DNA from: Klebsiella africana
GTDB lineage: Bacteria > Pseudomonadota > Gammaproteobacteria > Enterobacterales > Enterobacteriaceae
DNA: 64,000 nt
Reading direction: 5' to 3'
Assembly: GCF_020526085.1 (NCBI RefSeq)
Contig: NZ_CP084874.1
Location: 3,782,001-3,846,000, forward strand
How positions within the stretch are numbered: position 1 is the stretch's first letter; each line of letters opens with the position of its first letter. Shown one piece after another: positions 16,985-27,093 of this stretch. A program made the translations under genes and the position numbers. The notes beneath the pieces are model-generated. The model worked only from the letters and a program-made list of their open reading frames with translations. It was not told the origin of the DNA and made no database searches.

Positions 16985-17572
16985 ATGCCCAAACTGGGGA
17001 TGCAGCCGATCCGGCGCAGGCAGCTGATCGACGCCACGCTGGACGCAATAAATGAAGTCGGAATGCACGACGCGACCATCGCACAGATTGCCCGGCGGGC
17101 GGGTGTATCGACGGGGATCATCAGTCACTATTTCAAAGACAAAAATGGTCTGCTGGAGGCGACCATGCGCGACATCACCAGCCAGCTGCGCGACGCGGTG
17201 CTCAACCGTTTGCACGCTCTGCCAGACGGCAGCGCCAGCCAGCGCCTGCAGGCGATTGTCGGCGGCAACTTTGATGAGACGCAGATCAGCAGCCCGGCGA
17301 TGAAGGCCTGGCTGGCCTTCTGGGCCAGCAGCATGCACCAGCCGATGCTTTATCGGTTACAGCAGGTCAGCAGCCGTCGCCTGCTGTCGAACCTGGTGTA
17401 CGAATTCCGCCGCGAGCTGCCGCGCGAGCAGGCGCAGGAGGCCGGCTACGGGCTGGCGGCGCTGATAGACGGCCTGTGGCTGCGGGCGGCGCTCAGCGGC
17501 AAACCGCTGGATAAGACGCTGGCGCAGTCGCTGACCAGCCACTTTATTCGTCAGCATTTACCGAACCCATAA
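16985..17572 (+). CDS. betI: Choline-responsive repressor BetI (TetR family)
   Basis: 195 residues from ATG 16985 ([19 protein letters not shown]), the start used for E. coli BetI; GGAG lies 8 nt upstream. The TetR HTH occupies about residues 27-50 ([20 protein letters not shown]). Most of the protein is nearly the same as E. coli BetI, for example [20 protein letters not shown]. It represses betT and betIBA until choline is present. betB starts 13 nt after its stop, in one operon. Confidence 0.96.
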   Translation: MPKLGMQPIRRRQLIDATLDAINEVGMHDATIAQIARRAGVSTGIISHYFKDKNGLLEATMRDITSQLRDAVLNRLHALPDGSASQRLQAIVGGNFDETQISSPAMKAWLAFWASSMHQPMLYRLQQVSSRRLLSNLVYEFRRELPREQAQEAGYGLAALIDGLWLRAALSGKPLDKTLAQSLTSHFIRQHLPNP

Positions 17573-17585
17573 CCGAGGAGGCGTT

Positions 17586-19058
17586 ATGTCCCGAATGGCA
17601 GAACAGCAGCTTTATATTAATGGTGGTTATACATCGGCCACCAGCGGTCGCACCTTCGAGACCATCAACCCTGCCACTGGCGAGGTGCTGGCGACCGTTC
17701 AGGCTGCCGGACGCGAGGATGTGGATCGCGCCGTTGAGAGCGCGCAGCGTGGGCAAAAAATCTGGGCGGCAATGACCGCCATGGAACGCTCGCGCATCCT
17801 GCGTCGCGCCGTCGACCTTCTGCGCCAGCGCAACGACGAGCTGGCGCGGCTGGAGACGCTGGATACCGGTAAACCCCTCAGCGAAACCGCCGCCGTCGAT
17901 ATCGTCACCGGCGCCGACGTGCTGGAGTATTACGCTGGCTTGATCCCGGCGCTGGAAGGCAGCCAGATCCCGCTGCGCGACAGTTCCTTCGTCTACACCC
18001 GTCGCGAACCGCTGGGGGTGGTGGCCGGGATCGGCGCGTGGAACTACCCGATCCAGATCGCGCTGTGGAAATCGGCGCCAGCGCTGGCCGCTGGCAATGC
18101 GATGATTTTCAAACCGAGCGAAGTCACCCCGCTGACCGCCCTCAAGCTGGCGGAAATTTACAGCGAAGCGGGCCTGCCGGACGGGGTGTTTAACGTCCTG
18201 CCAGGGATCGGCGCGGAAACCGGCCAGTATCTGACCGAGCATCCGGGCATCGCCAAAATTTCCTTCACCGGCGGTGTCGCCAGCGGCAAAAAAGTGATGG
18301 CCAACTCCGCAGCCTCGTCGCTGAAAGAGGTCACCATGGAGCTGGGCGGCAAATCGCCACTGATTATCGCCGACGATGCCGACCTCGACCTCGCCGCCGA
18401 TATCGCCATGATGGCCAACTTTTACAGCTCCGGCCAGGTGTGCACCAACGGCACCCGGGTGTTTGTCCCGGCGCAACGGAAGGCGGAATTCGAGCACAAG
18501 ATCCTCGAGCGGGTGGCCCGCATCCGCCCCGGCGATCTGTTTGCCGACGATACCAACTTCGGCCCGCTGGTCAGCTTCCCCCATCGCGACAACGTTCTGC
18601 GCTATATCGAGAGCGGCAAACGCGAAGGCGCCCGCCTGCTGTGCGGCGGCGAGGCGCTCAAAGGCGACGGTTTCGATAACGGCGCGTGGGTCGCCCCGAC
18701 GGTGTTTACCGACTGTAGCGATGAGATGACCATCGTGCGCGAAGAGATCTTCGGCCCGGTGATGTCGATCCTCTGCTATGCCGACGAAGCGGAGGTCATT
18801 CGCCGCGCCAACGCCACCGAATACGGCCTCGCCGCCGGCGTGGTGACGCCCAGCCTCAACCGCGCTCACCGAATTATCCACCAGTTGGAAGCCGGCATCT
18901 GCTGGATCAACAGCTGGGGGGAATCCCCGGCGGAAATGCCGGTTGGCGGCTACAAGCACTCCGGCATTGGCCGCGAGAACGGCGTGATGACGCTGCAGAG
19001 TTACACCCAGGTGAAGTCCATCCAGGTTGAGATGGGTAAATTCCAGTCCATATTTTAA
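17586..19058 (+). CDS. betB: Betaine aldehyde dehydrogenase
   Basis: 490 residues, matching BetB. The aldehyde dehydrogenase features are all present: NAD-binding region [22 protein letters not shown], general-base glutamate in [11 protein letters not shown], catalytic cysteine in [14 protein letters not shown], and [10 protein letters not shown] near the C-terminus. The start [14 protein letters not shown] has GAGGAGG upstream. It oxidises betaine aldehyde to glycine betaine with NAD(P)+ in the cytoplasm, the second step of osmoprotectant synthesis from choline. It lies between betI and betA with 13-nt gaps on both sides. Confidence 0.97.
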   Translation: MSRMAEQQLYINGGYTSATSGRTFETINPATGEVLATVQAAGREDVDRAVESAQRGQKIWAAMTAMERSRILRRAVDLLRQRNDELARLETLDTGKPLSETAAVDIVTGADVLEYYAGLIPALEGSQIPLRDSSFVYTRREPLGVVAGIGAWNYPIQIALWKSAPALAAGNAMIFKPSEVTPLTALKLAEIYSEAGLPDGVFNVLPGIGAETGQYLTEHPGIAKISFTGGVASGKKVMANSAASSLKEVTMELGGKSPLIIADDADLDLAADIAMMANFYSSGQVCTNGTRVFVPAQRKAEFEHKILERVARIRPGDLFADDTNFGPLVSFPHRDNVLRYIESGKREGARLLCGGEALKGDGFDNGAWVAPTVFTDCSDEMTIVREEIFGPVMSILCYADEAEVIRRANATEYGLAAGVVTPSLNRAHRIIHQLEAGICWINSWGESPAEMPVGGYKHSGIGRENGVMTLQSYTQVKSIQVEMGKFQSIF

Positions 19059-19071
19059 CCGGGAGGTTTTT

Positions 19072-20736
19072 TTGCAATTTGACTACATCATTATTGGTGC
19101 CGGCTCCGCCGGCAACGTTCTGGCAACACGACTGACTGAAGATCCAAACACCACCGTCCTGCTGCTGGAAGCCGGCGGCCCGGACTACCGGTTCGATTTC
19201 CGCACCCAGATGCCCGCCGCGCTGGCTTATCCGCTGCAGGGCAAGCGCTACAACTGGGCCTACGAAACCGAACCTGAGCCACACATGAACCATCGCCGCA
19301 TGGAGTGCGGACGCGGCAAAGGGCTGGGCGGCTCGTCGCTGATTAACGGCATGTGCTACATTCGCGGTAACGCGATGGATCTGGACAACTGGGCCAAAGA
19401 GCCGGGTCTGGAACACTGGAGCTATCTCGACTGCCTGCCCTACTATCGGAAAGCGGAAACCCGCGATATCGGGCCTAACGACTATCATGGCGGCGATGGC
19501 CCGGTGAGCGTGACGACGCCCAAGCCGGGCAATAATCCCCTCTTCGAGGCGATGGTTGAAGCCGGGGTGCAGGCGGGCTATCCGCGCACCGACGATCTCA
19601 ATGGCTACCAGCAGGAAGGCTTTGGCCCGATGGACCGCACCGTGACGCCGCAGGGCCGTCGCGCCAGCACTGCCCGCGGCTATCTCGACCAGGCACGCGG
19701 TCGCCCGAACCTGACCATCCGCACCCATGCGCTGACCGATCACATTATTTTTGCCGGCAAGCGCGCGGTGGGCGTCGAGTGGCTGGAGGGAGAAAGCACG
19801 ATCCCGTCAAAAGCGACGGCCAACAAAGAGGTGCTGCTGTGCGCCGGGGCGATTGCCTCGCCGCAGATCCTGCAGCGTTCCGGCGTCGGTAACCCCGAGC
19901 TGCTCAGGCAGTTCGATATCCCGCTGGTGCATGATCTGCCCGGCGTGGGTGAGAACCTGCAGGACCATCTGGAGATGTATCTGCAATATGAATGCAAACA
20001 GCCGGTGTCGCTCTACCCGGCGCTACAGTGGTGGAACCAGCCGAAGATCGGCGCCGAATGGCTGTTCGGCGGCACCGGCATCGGCGCCAGCAACCAGTTC
20101 GAAGCGGGCGGTTTTATCCGCAGTCGCGCAGAGTTCGCCTGGCCGAACATTCAGTACCACTTCCTGCCGGTGGCGATTAACTACAATGGCTCCAACGCGG
20201 TGAAAGAGCACGGCTTCCAGTGCCACGTCGGTTCAATGCGTTCGCCCAGCCGCGGCCACGTGCGCCTGAAGTCGCGCGATCCGCACGCCCACCCGGCGAT
20301 CCTGTTTAACTATATGTCCCATGAGCAGGACTGGCAGGAGTTCCGCGATGCCATCCGCATTACCCGGGAGATCATGAACCAGCCGGCGCTGGACAAATAT
20401 CGCGGACGCGAAATCAGTCCGGGAATAGAATGCCAGAGCGATGCCGAGCTGGATGAGTTTGTCCGCAACCACGCCGAGACCGCGTTCCACCCGTGCGGGA
20501 CCTGTAAGATGGGTTACGACGAGATGGCGGTGGTCGATGGCGAGGGCCGCGTCCACGGTCTGCAAGGTTTGCGGGTGGTCGATGCCTCGATCATGCCGCA
20601 GATCATCACCGGCAACCTCAACGCCACCACCATTATGATTGGCGAGAAGATGGCTGACGCTATCCGTGGCCGCCAGCCGCTGCCGCGCAGCACCGCGACG
20701 TATTATGTCGCTGGCGACGCGCCGGTTCGCCGTTAA
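19072..20736 (+). CDS. betA: Choline dehydrogenase BetA (GMC oxidoreductase), TTG start
   Basis: 554 residues. The start is TTG at 19072: GGGAGG lies 7 nt upstream, and the product then begins [15 protein letters not shown], as in E. coli BetA. An in-frame ATG at 19027 would lie inside betB. The FAD-binding GAGSAGN motif is at the N-terminus, [15 protein letters not shown] follows, and the catalytic histidine region [10 protein letters not shown] and the [16 protein letters not shown] tail complete the GMC fold. It is a membrane-associated flavoprotein that oxidises choline to betaine aldehyde and can also perform the next step. It is the last gene of betIBA, followed by a REP element. Confidence 0.96.
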   Translation: MQFDYIIIGAGSAGNVLATRLTEDPNTTVLLLEAGGPDYRFDFRTQMPAALAYPLQGKRYNWAYETEPEPHMNHRRMECGRGKGLGGSSLINGMCYIRGNAMDLDNWAKEPGLEHWSYLDCLPYYRKAETRDIGPNDYHGGDGPVSVTTPKPGNNPLFEAMVEAGVQAGYPRTDDLNGYQQEGFGPMDRTVTPQGRRASTARGYLDQARGRPNLTIRTHALTDHIIFAGKRAVGVEWLEGESTIPSKATANKEVLLCAGAIASPQILQRSGVGNPELLRQFDIPLVHDLPGVGENLQDHLEMYLQYECKQPVSLYPALQWWNQPKIGAEWLFGGTGIGASNQFEAGGFIRSRAEFAWPNIQYHFLPVAINYNGSNAVKEHGFQCHVGSMRSPSRGHVRLKSRDPHAHPAILFNYMSHEQDWQEFRDAIRITREIMNQPALDKYRGREISPGIECQSDAELDEFVRNHAETAFHPCGTCKMGYDEMAVVDGEGRVHGLQGLRVVDASIMPQIITGNLNATTIMIGEKMADAIRGRQPLPRSTATYYVAGDAPVRR

Positions 20737-20745
20737 CGGGTCAAT

Positions 20746-20823
20746 GCCGGGCGGCGACTACGTCTTGCCCGGCCGACCCTGAGGCGATGTAACGTAGCCC
20801 CGGTAAGCACAGCGCGACCGGGG
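20746..20823. repeat. REP element plus second hairpin after betA
   Basis: 20746-20773 is a typical REP palindrome (GCCGGGCGGC…TTGCCCGGC). 20798-20823 is a second inverted repeat, CCCCGGT…ACCGGGG. They fill the 120-bp gap between the converging betA and acetyltransferase genes and may protect or end the transcripts. Confidence 0.7.
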
Positions 20824-20856
20824 TGCCGTTCCGGGTTTTGACCCCATAGGTTGATG

Positions 20857-21552
20857 TTAGCGAAACGCCTCCAGGCGCTTAATCTGCTGACCATCGGCAG
20901 TAAAGTTCTCCGCCGCCAGCCACGCCCGCAGCGCCGCATCGCGCGCAGGCCACTCGCCGTCGATGATGGACAGCATATCGCTGTCGCGCGTCCGCCCTTT
21001 ACGCACCAGCCTCTGCCGCAGACGTCCTTCCCAGCTAAAGCCCAGCCGCTCGGCGGCGCGGCGCGAGGCGACATTCATCGAATCGCATTTCCACTCCAGC
21101 CGACGATAGCCATGGTCAAAGCCGTTTTTGAGCAGCAGCCAGACCGCTTCGGTACCCAGCGGGGTGTTTTTCATCCGTCGCGACCAGGTGACATGGCCGA
21201 TCTCAACCGTGCCCATTTCCCGCTCGATCGCCATATAGCTGACGAGGCCCACCGCCTGCTCGCTACGCAGGTCAATCACCGCATACGGCACCAGAGCATC
21301 ATCATTCACCTTGCCCGCGATCCAGTGGGCGGTCGCCGCCACGCTCTCCGGCCGCGTAGACGCCAGCCACGTCCAGTCGCTGTTGTCGCCGAGCGCATAG
21401 GCGGCAAACAGATCCGCCGCATGACGGTCAACGTCCAGCGGCTCCAGTCGGCAAAAACGGCCGTTTAACGCCGTCCGCCGCAGCACTTGCGCCCCCTGCC
21501 AGCCTGGGACCAGGTCGTTCACCTGCTGGCCAAACTCATTGATTTCCGGCAC
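20857..21552 (-). CDS. GNAT-family N-acetyltransferase (RimJ/RimL-like)
   Basis: 231 residues. I chose GTG 21552 because AGGAGG lies exactly 5 nt upstream; another GTG two codons earlier overlaps that site. The acetyl-CoA fold is read from FCRLEPLDVDRHAADLFAAY, VGLVSYMAIEREMGTVEIGHVTW and, toward the C-terminus, GTEAVWLLLKNGFDHGYRRLEWKCDSMNVASRRAAERLGF, where the last parts (NVASRRAAERLGF) are the classic RimJ/RimL motif. It probably acetylates an amino group of a small molecule or protein terminus; the substrate cannot be told. It is divergent from a peptide/nickel-type ABC operon with no obvious functional link. Confidence 0.85.
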   Translation of the reverse strand: MPEINEFGQQVNDLVPGWQGAQVLRRTALNGRFCRLEPLDVDRHAADLFAAYALGDNSDWTWLASTRPESVAATAHWIAGKVNDDALVPYAVIDLRSEQAVGLVSYMAIEREMGTVEIGHVTWSRRMKNTPLGTEAVWLLLKNGFDHGYRRLEWKCDSMNVASRRAAERLGFSWEGRLRQRLVRKGRTRDSDMLSIIDGEWPARDAALRAWLAAENFTADGQQIKRLEAFR

Positions 21553-21661
21553 ACCCACCTCCTCGCAATAGACAATGCGTTATAGCAAGAAGCCCGCAGC
21601 GGAGAAAGGCGCTTCTGCGATCCCGGCAATAACCTGTCGTTCTTGAATATGCGTTTTTAGC

Positions 21662-21677
21662 ATAAGGATATCCTTAT
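21662..21677. promoter_or_regulatory. Perfect 16-bp palindrome ATAAGGATATCCTTAT upstream of the ABC operon
   Basis: A strictly symmetric site lies 80 bp before the binding-protein ATG and 109 bp from the acetyltransferase start. The size and position fit an operator for a dimeric repressor. I do not recognise a known consensus for it. Confidence 0.45.
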
Positions 21678-21757
21678 TTTGACTTTACGCCTTTTGGCAA
21701 GCGGCCTAACGTAGCGAGGCATAAAACAATAAAATAACCATTCTTCAGGGATTGCTC

Positions 21758-23326
21758 ATGACCAAAAAACTGTTGCCTTTACTGGTACTGACGGCGCTCT
21801 CCGCCGCCGCGCATGCCGCCACGCCGCCCAACACGCTGGTAGTCGCCCAGGGTCTCGACGATATCGTCAGCCTCGACCCGGCGGAAGCGAACGAACTCTC
21901 CAGCATCCAGACGGTCCCCAGCCTCTACCAGCGTCTGGTGCAGCCGGACCGCAACAACCCTGAAAAAATCGTACCGATCCTCGCCGAAAGCTGGCAGGCC
22001 GATCCGGTGGCGAAAACCCTGACCATTAAACTGAAGCCGGATGCCACATTCGCCTCCGGTAACCCGCTGCGCCCGGAAGATGTGATTTTCTCTTACACCC
22101 GCGCGGTGACGCTGAATAAATCGCCGGCGTTTATTCTCAACGTGCTCGGCTGGCAGCCGGACAACATCGCCAGCCAGCTGAAAAAGATTGATGACCATAC
22201 CCTGACGCTGCACTGGACCGCCGACGTCAGCCCGGCGGTGGCGCTGAATATTCTCTCCACCCCTATCGCCTCCATTGTTGATGAAAAACAGGTGGCACCG
22301 AACGCGAAAAATAACGACTTCGGCAACGACTGGCTGAAGATGCACTCGGCGGGCAGCGGCGCCTATAAAATGCGCGTCTACCAGCCGCATCAGGCCATCG
22401 TGCTGGAGGCCAACGCCAGCTCCCCCACCGGCGCGCCGAAGATCAAGAGCATCATTATTAAAAACGTCCCCGACCCGGCTTCCCGCCGCCTGCTGATCCA
22501 GCAGGGCGATGCCGACGTGGCGCGCGATCTCGGCGCTGACCAGATTGCCGCCCTGCAGGATAAACCCGGCGTGAAGGTGCTGAGCATCCCGTCCGCCGAG
22601 CAGAACTATCTGGTGTTTAATACCGCCAACAGCGCCAACCCGCTGCTCAATAACCCGGCCTTCTGGGAGGCGGCGCGCTGGCTGGTCGATTATGAGGGCA
22701 TCACCAAAAATCTGCTGAAAGGCCAGTACTTTATTCATCAAAGCTTCCTGCCGGCCGGTCTGCCGGGGGCGCTGGAGACCAATCCGTTCACCTTCGACCC
22801 GCAAAAAGCTAAGGCTATCCTCGATAAAGCGGGCATTAAGGATGCCCACTTCACCCTCGACGTGGAGAACAAACCGCCGTTTATCACCATCGCCCAATCG
22901 CTGCAGGCCAGCTTTGCCCAGGGCGGAGTGAAGGTGGATCTGCTACCCGCCGCCGGCAGCCAGGTCTATGCCCGGGTACGCGCGAAACAGCATCAGGCGG
23001 CGATCCGCCTGTGGATCCCGGACTACTTTGATGCCCACTCCAATGCCAGCGCCTTTGCCTGGAACGATGGTAAATCCAGCACCGTGGCCGGGCTCAACGG
23101 CTGGCAGATCCCTGAGCTGAATAAAGCCACCCTCGCCGCGGTGGCGGAGCCAGATCCGGCGAAGCGCCTCGGCCTGTACAAAACGATGCAGGAAACCCTG
23201 CTGCAGCATTCGCCGTACGTCTTTATTGACCAGGGAAAAACCCAGATCGTGGTGCGTGACAATGTGAAGGGCTATCAGCAGGGACTGAACGCCGACATGG
23301 TCTGGTACGATAACGTGACCAAGTAA
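21758..23326 (+). CDS. ABC transporter substrate-binding protein, peptide/nickel/opine family (SBP_bac_5)
   Basis: 522 residues from ATG 21758, with CAGGGA at good spacing; an in-frame TTG two codons earlier is less likely. A Sec signal peptide ending AAAHA is followed by the family's N-terminal pattern DIVSLDPAEANELSS and LAESWQADPVAKTLTIKLKPDATF. The protein should be periplasmic and bind a peptide, metal chelate, opine or similar compound. The following genes encode two permeases and two ATPases in the standard five-gene order. A 119-bp gap with two hairpins separates it from the permease genes, a common way to keep binding-protein mRNA more abundant. Confidence 0.88.
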   Translation: MTKKLLPLLVLTALSAAAHAATPPNTLVVAQGLDDIVSLDPAEANELSSIQTVPSLYQRLVQPDRNNPEKIVPILAESWQADPVAKTLTIKLKPDATFASGNPLRPEDVIFSYTRAVTLNKSPAFILNVLGWQPDNIASQLKKIDDHTLTLHWTADVSPAVALNILSTPIASIVDEKQVAPNAKNNDFGNDWLKMHSAGSGAYKMRVYQPHQAIVLEANASSPTGAPKIKSIIIKNVPDPASRRLLIQQGDADVARDLGADQIAALQDKPGVKVLSIPSAEQNYLVFNTANSANPLLNNPAFWEAARWLVDYEGITKNLLKGQYFIHQSFLPAGLPGALETNPFTFDPQKAKAILDKAGIKDAHFTLDVENKPPFITIAQSLQASFAQGGVKVDLLPAAGSQVYARVRAKQHQAAIRLWIPDYFDAHSNASAFAWNDGKSSTVAGLNGWQIPELNKATLAAVAEPDPAKRLGLYKTMQETLLQHSPYVFIDQGKTQIVVRDNVKGYQQGLNADMVWYDNVTK

Positions 23327-23335
23327 GCGGGTTTT

Positions 23336-23412
23336 GTCACCGGGTACGGCGGCCTCGTCTGCCCGGATGACCGTTTCCTCACCCGGGCCCGGTCGGCGTC
23401 GCGCCGCCGGGT
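23336..23412. repeat. Paired palindromes inside the ABC operon (BIME-like)
   Basis: 23336-23371 folds through GTCA…TGAC with inner CGGG…CCCG pairs; 23381-23412 folds through ACCCGGG…CCGGGT. Both lie in the gap between the binding-protein and first permease genes. Their place suggests mRNA stabilisation or partial termination. Confidence 0.55.
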
Positions 23413-23445
23413 ACAATACTGATATATCAGGAATTTCCATTTTCC

Positions 23446-24468
23446 ATGCCATCGTTTTCCACTCACCTTACCCGCCTGCTGCAGGGGCTGTTTACGCTGC
23501 TGCTCACGCTGTTCGGGCTGTTGCTGGTCACCTTCTCGCTCTCCGCGCTGTCGCCCGTCGACCGCGTACTGCAGATCGTCGGCGACCATGCCAGTCAGTC
23601 GACCTACGACCAGGTTCGCCATCAGCTGGGTCTTGACCAGCCGCTGCCGGTGCAGTTCTGGCACTACCTGGTCAACCTGGCCCATGGCGATCTTGGCATC
23701 GCCAGCGCCACCGGCCAGCCGGTGCTCCATGACCTGCTGGCGGTCTTTCCAGCGACCCTTGAGCTGGCGACCCTGGCGCTGATCGTCGGCGCGGTACTGG
23801 GCATCGTCGCCGGGGTGCTGTGCGCCCGTTACGCCGGTTCGCCGTGGGATCTGGCGATGCGCACTTTTACCCTGTTGGGCAACTCGGTACCCATTTTCTG
23901 GCTCGGCCTGCTGATGCTGGCCCTGTTTTACGCCCGGCTGCAGTGGGCGCCGGGCCCGGGTCGCCTCGACGATATTTATCAGTACACCGTCGAGCCACGC
24001 AGCGGTTTTGCACTGATCGATACCTGGCTCTCCGGCGATACGGCGGCGTTTAAAAATGCGATCGGCCATCTGGTGCTGCCGGTGCTGCTGCTGGGCTATT
24101 ACTCACTGGCGAGCATCACCCGCCTGACCCGCTCCGCCTGCCTGAGCGAGATGAACAAAGAGTACATTCTGCTGGCGCGGGCCAAAGGGGCCGGAGAGAT
24201 GACGATTTTACTGCGCCACGTCCTGCCCAATATCCGCGGCACCCTGCTGACGGTGACCGCCCTCGCCTGGACCTCCATGCTCGAAGGGGCGGTGCTCACT
24301 GAAACCGTCTTCTCGTGGCCGGGGATCGGCCGTTACCTCACCACGGCGCTGTTCGCCGGGGATACCACGGCGATCATGGGCGGCACGCTGCTGATTGGCG
24401 TGAGCTTTGTGCTGATCAATAACCTGACCGACCTGCTGGTGCGGTTAACCGACCCGAGGGTGCGCTGA
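23446..24468 (+). CDS. ABC transporter permease, DppB/NikB type
   Basis: 340 residues with about six membrane helices. The family N-terminal domain ends in the pattern LGLDQPLPVQFWHYLVNLAHGDLG, of which LGLDQPLPVQFWHYL is diagnostic for DppB/NikB/OppB permeases. The inner-membrane loop EYILLARAKGAGEMTILLRHVLPN near residue 240 is the ATPase-contacting EAA motif. It forms the translocation pore with the next product. Its TGA overlaps the ATG of the next permease (TGATG). Confidence 0.92.
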   Translation: MPSFSTHLTRLLQGLFTLLLTLFGLLLVTFSLSALSPVDRVLQIVGDHASQSTYDQVRHQLGLDQPLPVQFWHYLVNLAHGDLGIASATGQPVLHDLLAVFPATLELATLALIVGAVLGIVAGVLCARYAGSPWDLAMRTFTLLGNSVPIFWLGLLMLALFYARLQWAPGPGRLDDIYQYTVEPRSGFALIDTWLSGDTAAFKNAIGHLVLPVLLLGYYSLASITRLTRSACLSEMNKEYILLARAKGAGEMTILLRHVLPNIRGTLLTVTALAWTSMLEGAVLTETVFSWPGIGRYLTTALFAGDTTAIMGGTLLIGVSFVLINNLTDLLVRLTDPRVR

Positions 24469-25301
24469 TGCCGACTTATCTGTTTTTACGCCGTCTGCGC
24501 CGCTCACCCGCCGCCTTCAGCGGCCTGACCCTGGTGATCCTGCTGGTACTGACCGCGCTGTTCGCCCCGTGGCTGGCGCCGCACGATCCCAACTGGCAGG
24601 ATGCCGCCGCTCGTCTGCAGGGGCCCGGGGCGGGATACTGGCTCGGCACCGACAGCTATGGCCGCGACCTGCTGTCGCGCCTGCTCTACGGCACCCGCCC
24701 GGCGCTGGGTCTGGTGGCGCTGGTGACCGCCATTACCCTGCCCGTCGGTCTGCTGGTAGGTATCCTCTCCGGTTACTATGGCGGGTGGCTGGAGAGGATA
24801 CTGATGCGATTTACCGACGTGGTGATGTCGATGCCGCGCCTGATCCTCGCCTTCGCGTTCGTGGCGATGCTCGGCCCGGGGCTGGTCAACGGCGCGCTGG
24901 CGTTAGCCCTGACCACCTGGCCGGCCTACGCCCGTCAGGCGCGCAGCGAAATTCAGCGCTTGCGCCATAGCGACTACCTCGCCGCGGCGGAGATGCTGGG
25001 CATCCGCGGCGGGCGACTGCTGATCGGCCATATTCTGCCGCTGTGTCTGCCATCGGCGATTGTTCGGCTGGCGCTCGACCTGGCGGGTATTATCCTCGCC
25101 GCCGCCGGGCTCGGCTTTCTCGGCCTGGGCGCCCGCCCACCAATGGCGGAGTGGGGAGCGATGATTGCTGACGGGATGCAGGTGATTTTCGACCAGTGGT
25201 GGATCGCCGCCATCCCCGGCGCGGCGATCCTGCTTGCCAGCCTGGCGTTTAACCTGCTGGGCGATGGCCTGCGCGATATTCTGGAGCCGCAACATGACTG
25301 A
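24468..25301 (+). CDS. ABC transporter permease, DppC/NikC type
   Basis: 277 residues, with an N-terminal membrane segment followed by APHDPNWQDAAARLQGPG and LGTDSYGRDLLSRLLYGTR, the hallmark of DppC/NikC/OppC permeases. The EAA loop is SDYLAAAEMLGIRGGRLLIGH near residue 170, of which DYLAAAEMLGIRG is the core. Start and stop both overlap neighbouring genes (1 nt upstream, 8 nt downstream), so the transporter subunits are translationally coupled. Confidence 0.92.
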   Translation: MPTYLFLRRLRRSPAAFSGLTLVILLVLTALFAPWLAPHDPNWQDAAARLQGPGAGYWLGTDSYGRDLLSRLLYGTRPALGLVALVTAITLPVGLLVGILSGYYGGWLERILMRFTDVVMSMPRLILAFAFVAMLGPGLVNGALALALTTWPAYARQARSEIQRLRHSDYLAAAEMLGIRGGRLLIGHILPLCLPSAIVRLALDLAGIILAAAGLGFLGLGARPPMAEWGAMIADGMQVIFDQWWIAAIPGAAILLASLAFNLLGDGLRDILEPQHD

Positions 25302-26130
25302 CATCCGACTGACCGTCCAGGGACTCGCCGTCGACTACCCCACCGCCCGGGTGGTGGACAACGTCAGCTTCACCCTCGGCAACGAGCGGCTGGCGCTGGT
25401 GGGCGAATCCGGCTCCGGCAAATCGATGACCGCCCGGGCGCTGATGGGCCTGGTGCGTAAGCCCGGGGTGGTGAGCGCCGAACGGCTGGAGGTGCTGGGG
25501 CGCGATGTGCTGACCCTCAGCGCCCGCGGCTGGCGCGCGCTGCGCGGCAACGATATCGCCATGGTGCTGCAGGACCCGCGCTATGCGCTGAATCCGGTGC
25601 AATCCATTCAGACGCAGCTGGAGGAGGCGTTAACCCTGCATCAGCGTCTCAGCCGCCGCGCGCGCGCCGAGGCGGTCAAAGACGCCATCGCCGCCGTCGG
25701 TCTGGATCTGCCGGTCCTCAGCCGCTATCCCGGCGAGCTCTCCGGCGGGATGGGACAGCGGGTGATGATCGCCCTCGCACTGCTCAATAACCCGAAGGTG
25801 CTGATAGCCGACGAGCCGACCTCGGCCCTCGACGCCCGCCTGCGCAACCAGATCCTCGAGCTGCTGGTGGAGCAGAGCGCGCAGCGGCAGATGGCCATGT
25901 TACTGATCAGCCACGATCTGCCGCTGGTGGCCGCGCATTGCGATCGCGTGCTGGTGATGTACCAGGGGAGACAGGTCGATGAGATGCCGGCGCGGGCGCT
26001 GCCGAGCGCGACGCACCCTTATACCCGCACCCTGTGGACCTGCCGGCCAAATGCGCACACCTACGGCCAGATGCTGCCGACCCTCGACAGAACCCAGGAC
26101 TTTACGGAGACAGCCCATGGCGATCGTTAA
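25294..26130 (+). CDS. ABC transporter ATP-binding protein, short NikD-like
   Basis: 278 residues from ATG 25294 (MTDIRLTVQGLAVDYPTARV), overlapping the permease gene by 8 nt. Walker A is GESGSGKSM (residues 37-45), the signature LSGGMGQRVMIALAL and Walker B VLIADEPTSALD. It lacks the long C-terminal cysteine-containing extension of DppD/OppD proteins, so it is closer in build to NikD (about 250 residues). This is one reason to consider a metal or metal-chelate substrate for the system. Its end overlaps the next ATPase gene by 14 nt. Confidence 0.9.
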   Translation: MTDIRLTVQGLAVDYPTARVVDNVSFTLGNERLALVGESGSGKSMTARALMGLVRKPGVVSAERLEVLGRDVLTLSARGWRALRGNDIAMVLQDPRYALNPVQSIQTQLEEALTLHQRLSRRARAEAVKDAIAAVGLDLPVLSRYPGELSGGMGQRVMIALALLNNPKVLIADEPTSALDARLRNQILELLVEQSAQRQMAMLLISHDLPLVAAHCDRVLVMYQGRQVDEMPARALPSATHPYTRTLWTCRPNAHTYGQMLPTLDRTQDFTETAHGDR

Positions 26131-26821
26131 TCTTCAGGATTTGCAGGTAACATTCGGCGCGAAGACGGCGGTCTCTGCCGCCAGTTTTTATGTCGACGCC
26201 GGGGAAACCTTCAGTCTGATCGGCGCCTCGGGCTGCGGCAAATCGACGATTTTGCGCGTGCTCGCCGGATTACAGCGCGAATGGCGCGGCAGCGTGGAAC
26301 TGCTCGGCCAGGCCATCGCGCCGGGCGCCCGCTTTCAGGGCGATCTGCGGCGCAACGTGCAGATGGTGTTTCAGGATCCGTATGCCTCGCTGCATCCCAA
26401 CCATACCCTGTGGCGCACCCTGGCGGAGCCGCTGCAGATCCACGGCATCCGCGACGTTGCCTCGCGGGTGACCACCGCCCTTGAGCAGGTGGGTCTGGCC
26501 GCCGACGCCGTACGCCGCTATCCGCACCAGCTCTCCGGCGGCCAACGGCAGCGCGTGGCCATTGCTCGTGCCCTGCTGCTGCGCCCGCAGATCCTGCTGC
26601 TGGATGAGCCGACCTCGGCGCTGGATATGTCGGTGCAGGCGGAAATTCTCAATCTGCTTAATCGCCTGAAACAGGAGCACGGCATGACCTATCTGCTGGT
26701 CAGCCACGATGCCGACGTCATCGCTCATATGTCCGATCGGGCGGCGTTTATGGCGGAGGGCGTGATCCAGCGCTTTTTCAATCGCGACGCGCTGGTCAAC
26801 GGAGAACACCGGATGAGCTGA
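26117..26821 (+). CDS. ABC transporter ATP-binding protein, short NikE-like
   Basis: 234 residues from ATG 26117 (MAIVNLQDLQVTFGAKTAV), which has GGAG upstream inside the previous gene. It carries Walker A GASGCGKST (about residues 37-45), QMVFQDPYASLHPNHT, signature [15 protein letters not shown] and Walker B ILLLDEPTSALD. It also lacks the oligopeptide-type C-terminal extension. With the preceding product it forms the heterodimeric motor of the importer. It is the last gene of the operon; a repeat-rich, gene-free stretch follows. Confidence 0.9.
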   Translation: MAIVNLQDLQVTFGAKTAVSAASFYVDAGETFSLIGASGCGKSTILRVLAGLQREWRGSVELLGQAIAPGARFQGDLRRNVQMVFQDPYASLHPNHTLWRTLAEPLQIHGIRDVASRVTTALEQVGLAADAVRRYPHQLSGGQRQRVAIARALLLRPQILLLDEPTSALDMSVQAEILNLLNRLKQEHGMTYLLVSHDADVIAHMSDRAAFMAEGVIQRFFNRDALVNGEHRMS

Positions 26822-26933
26822 GGTCAGCGGATGCGCGGTTGTTTTGTCGGGTGGCGCGTCGCTTACCCGACCTACGGTCCGTGCGGCCTGCCGTTAATTT
26901 ACCCACTTGCGGCGACTGAAACTGCCGGTTTTC

Positions 26934-26966
26934 CCCCTCTCCCTGTGGGAGAGGGCCGGGGTGAGG
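26934..26966 (-). repeat. CCCTCACCC-type palindromic repeat, copy A (reverse)
   Basis: The reverse complement reads CCCTCACCC, a 3-4 nt link, then CCCTCTCCC-ACA-GGGAGAGGG. It differs from copy B (27411-27443) at 3 of 33 positions and is inverted relative to it, so the two enclose about 440 bp. The right end may extend a few bases to 26969. Confidence 0.6.
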
Positions 26967-27093
26967 GCAGCAGAGCGCACCGTGTCCCCGCTTCCCGATG
27001 CCTTAGTCCGATGCGCCGTTGTTTTGTCGGGTGGCGCTTCGCTTACCCGACCTACGATTCGTGCGGTCGGCCGTTGATTTATTCACCATTGTT

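Noticed and set aside
17544..18959. Open frame of 471 codons antisense to betB
   Set aside because: It is a shadow of a high-GC gene. betB on the other strand has a clear family match, ribosome-binding site and operon position; the antisense product has no recognisable motif.
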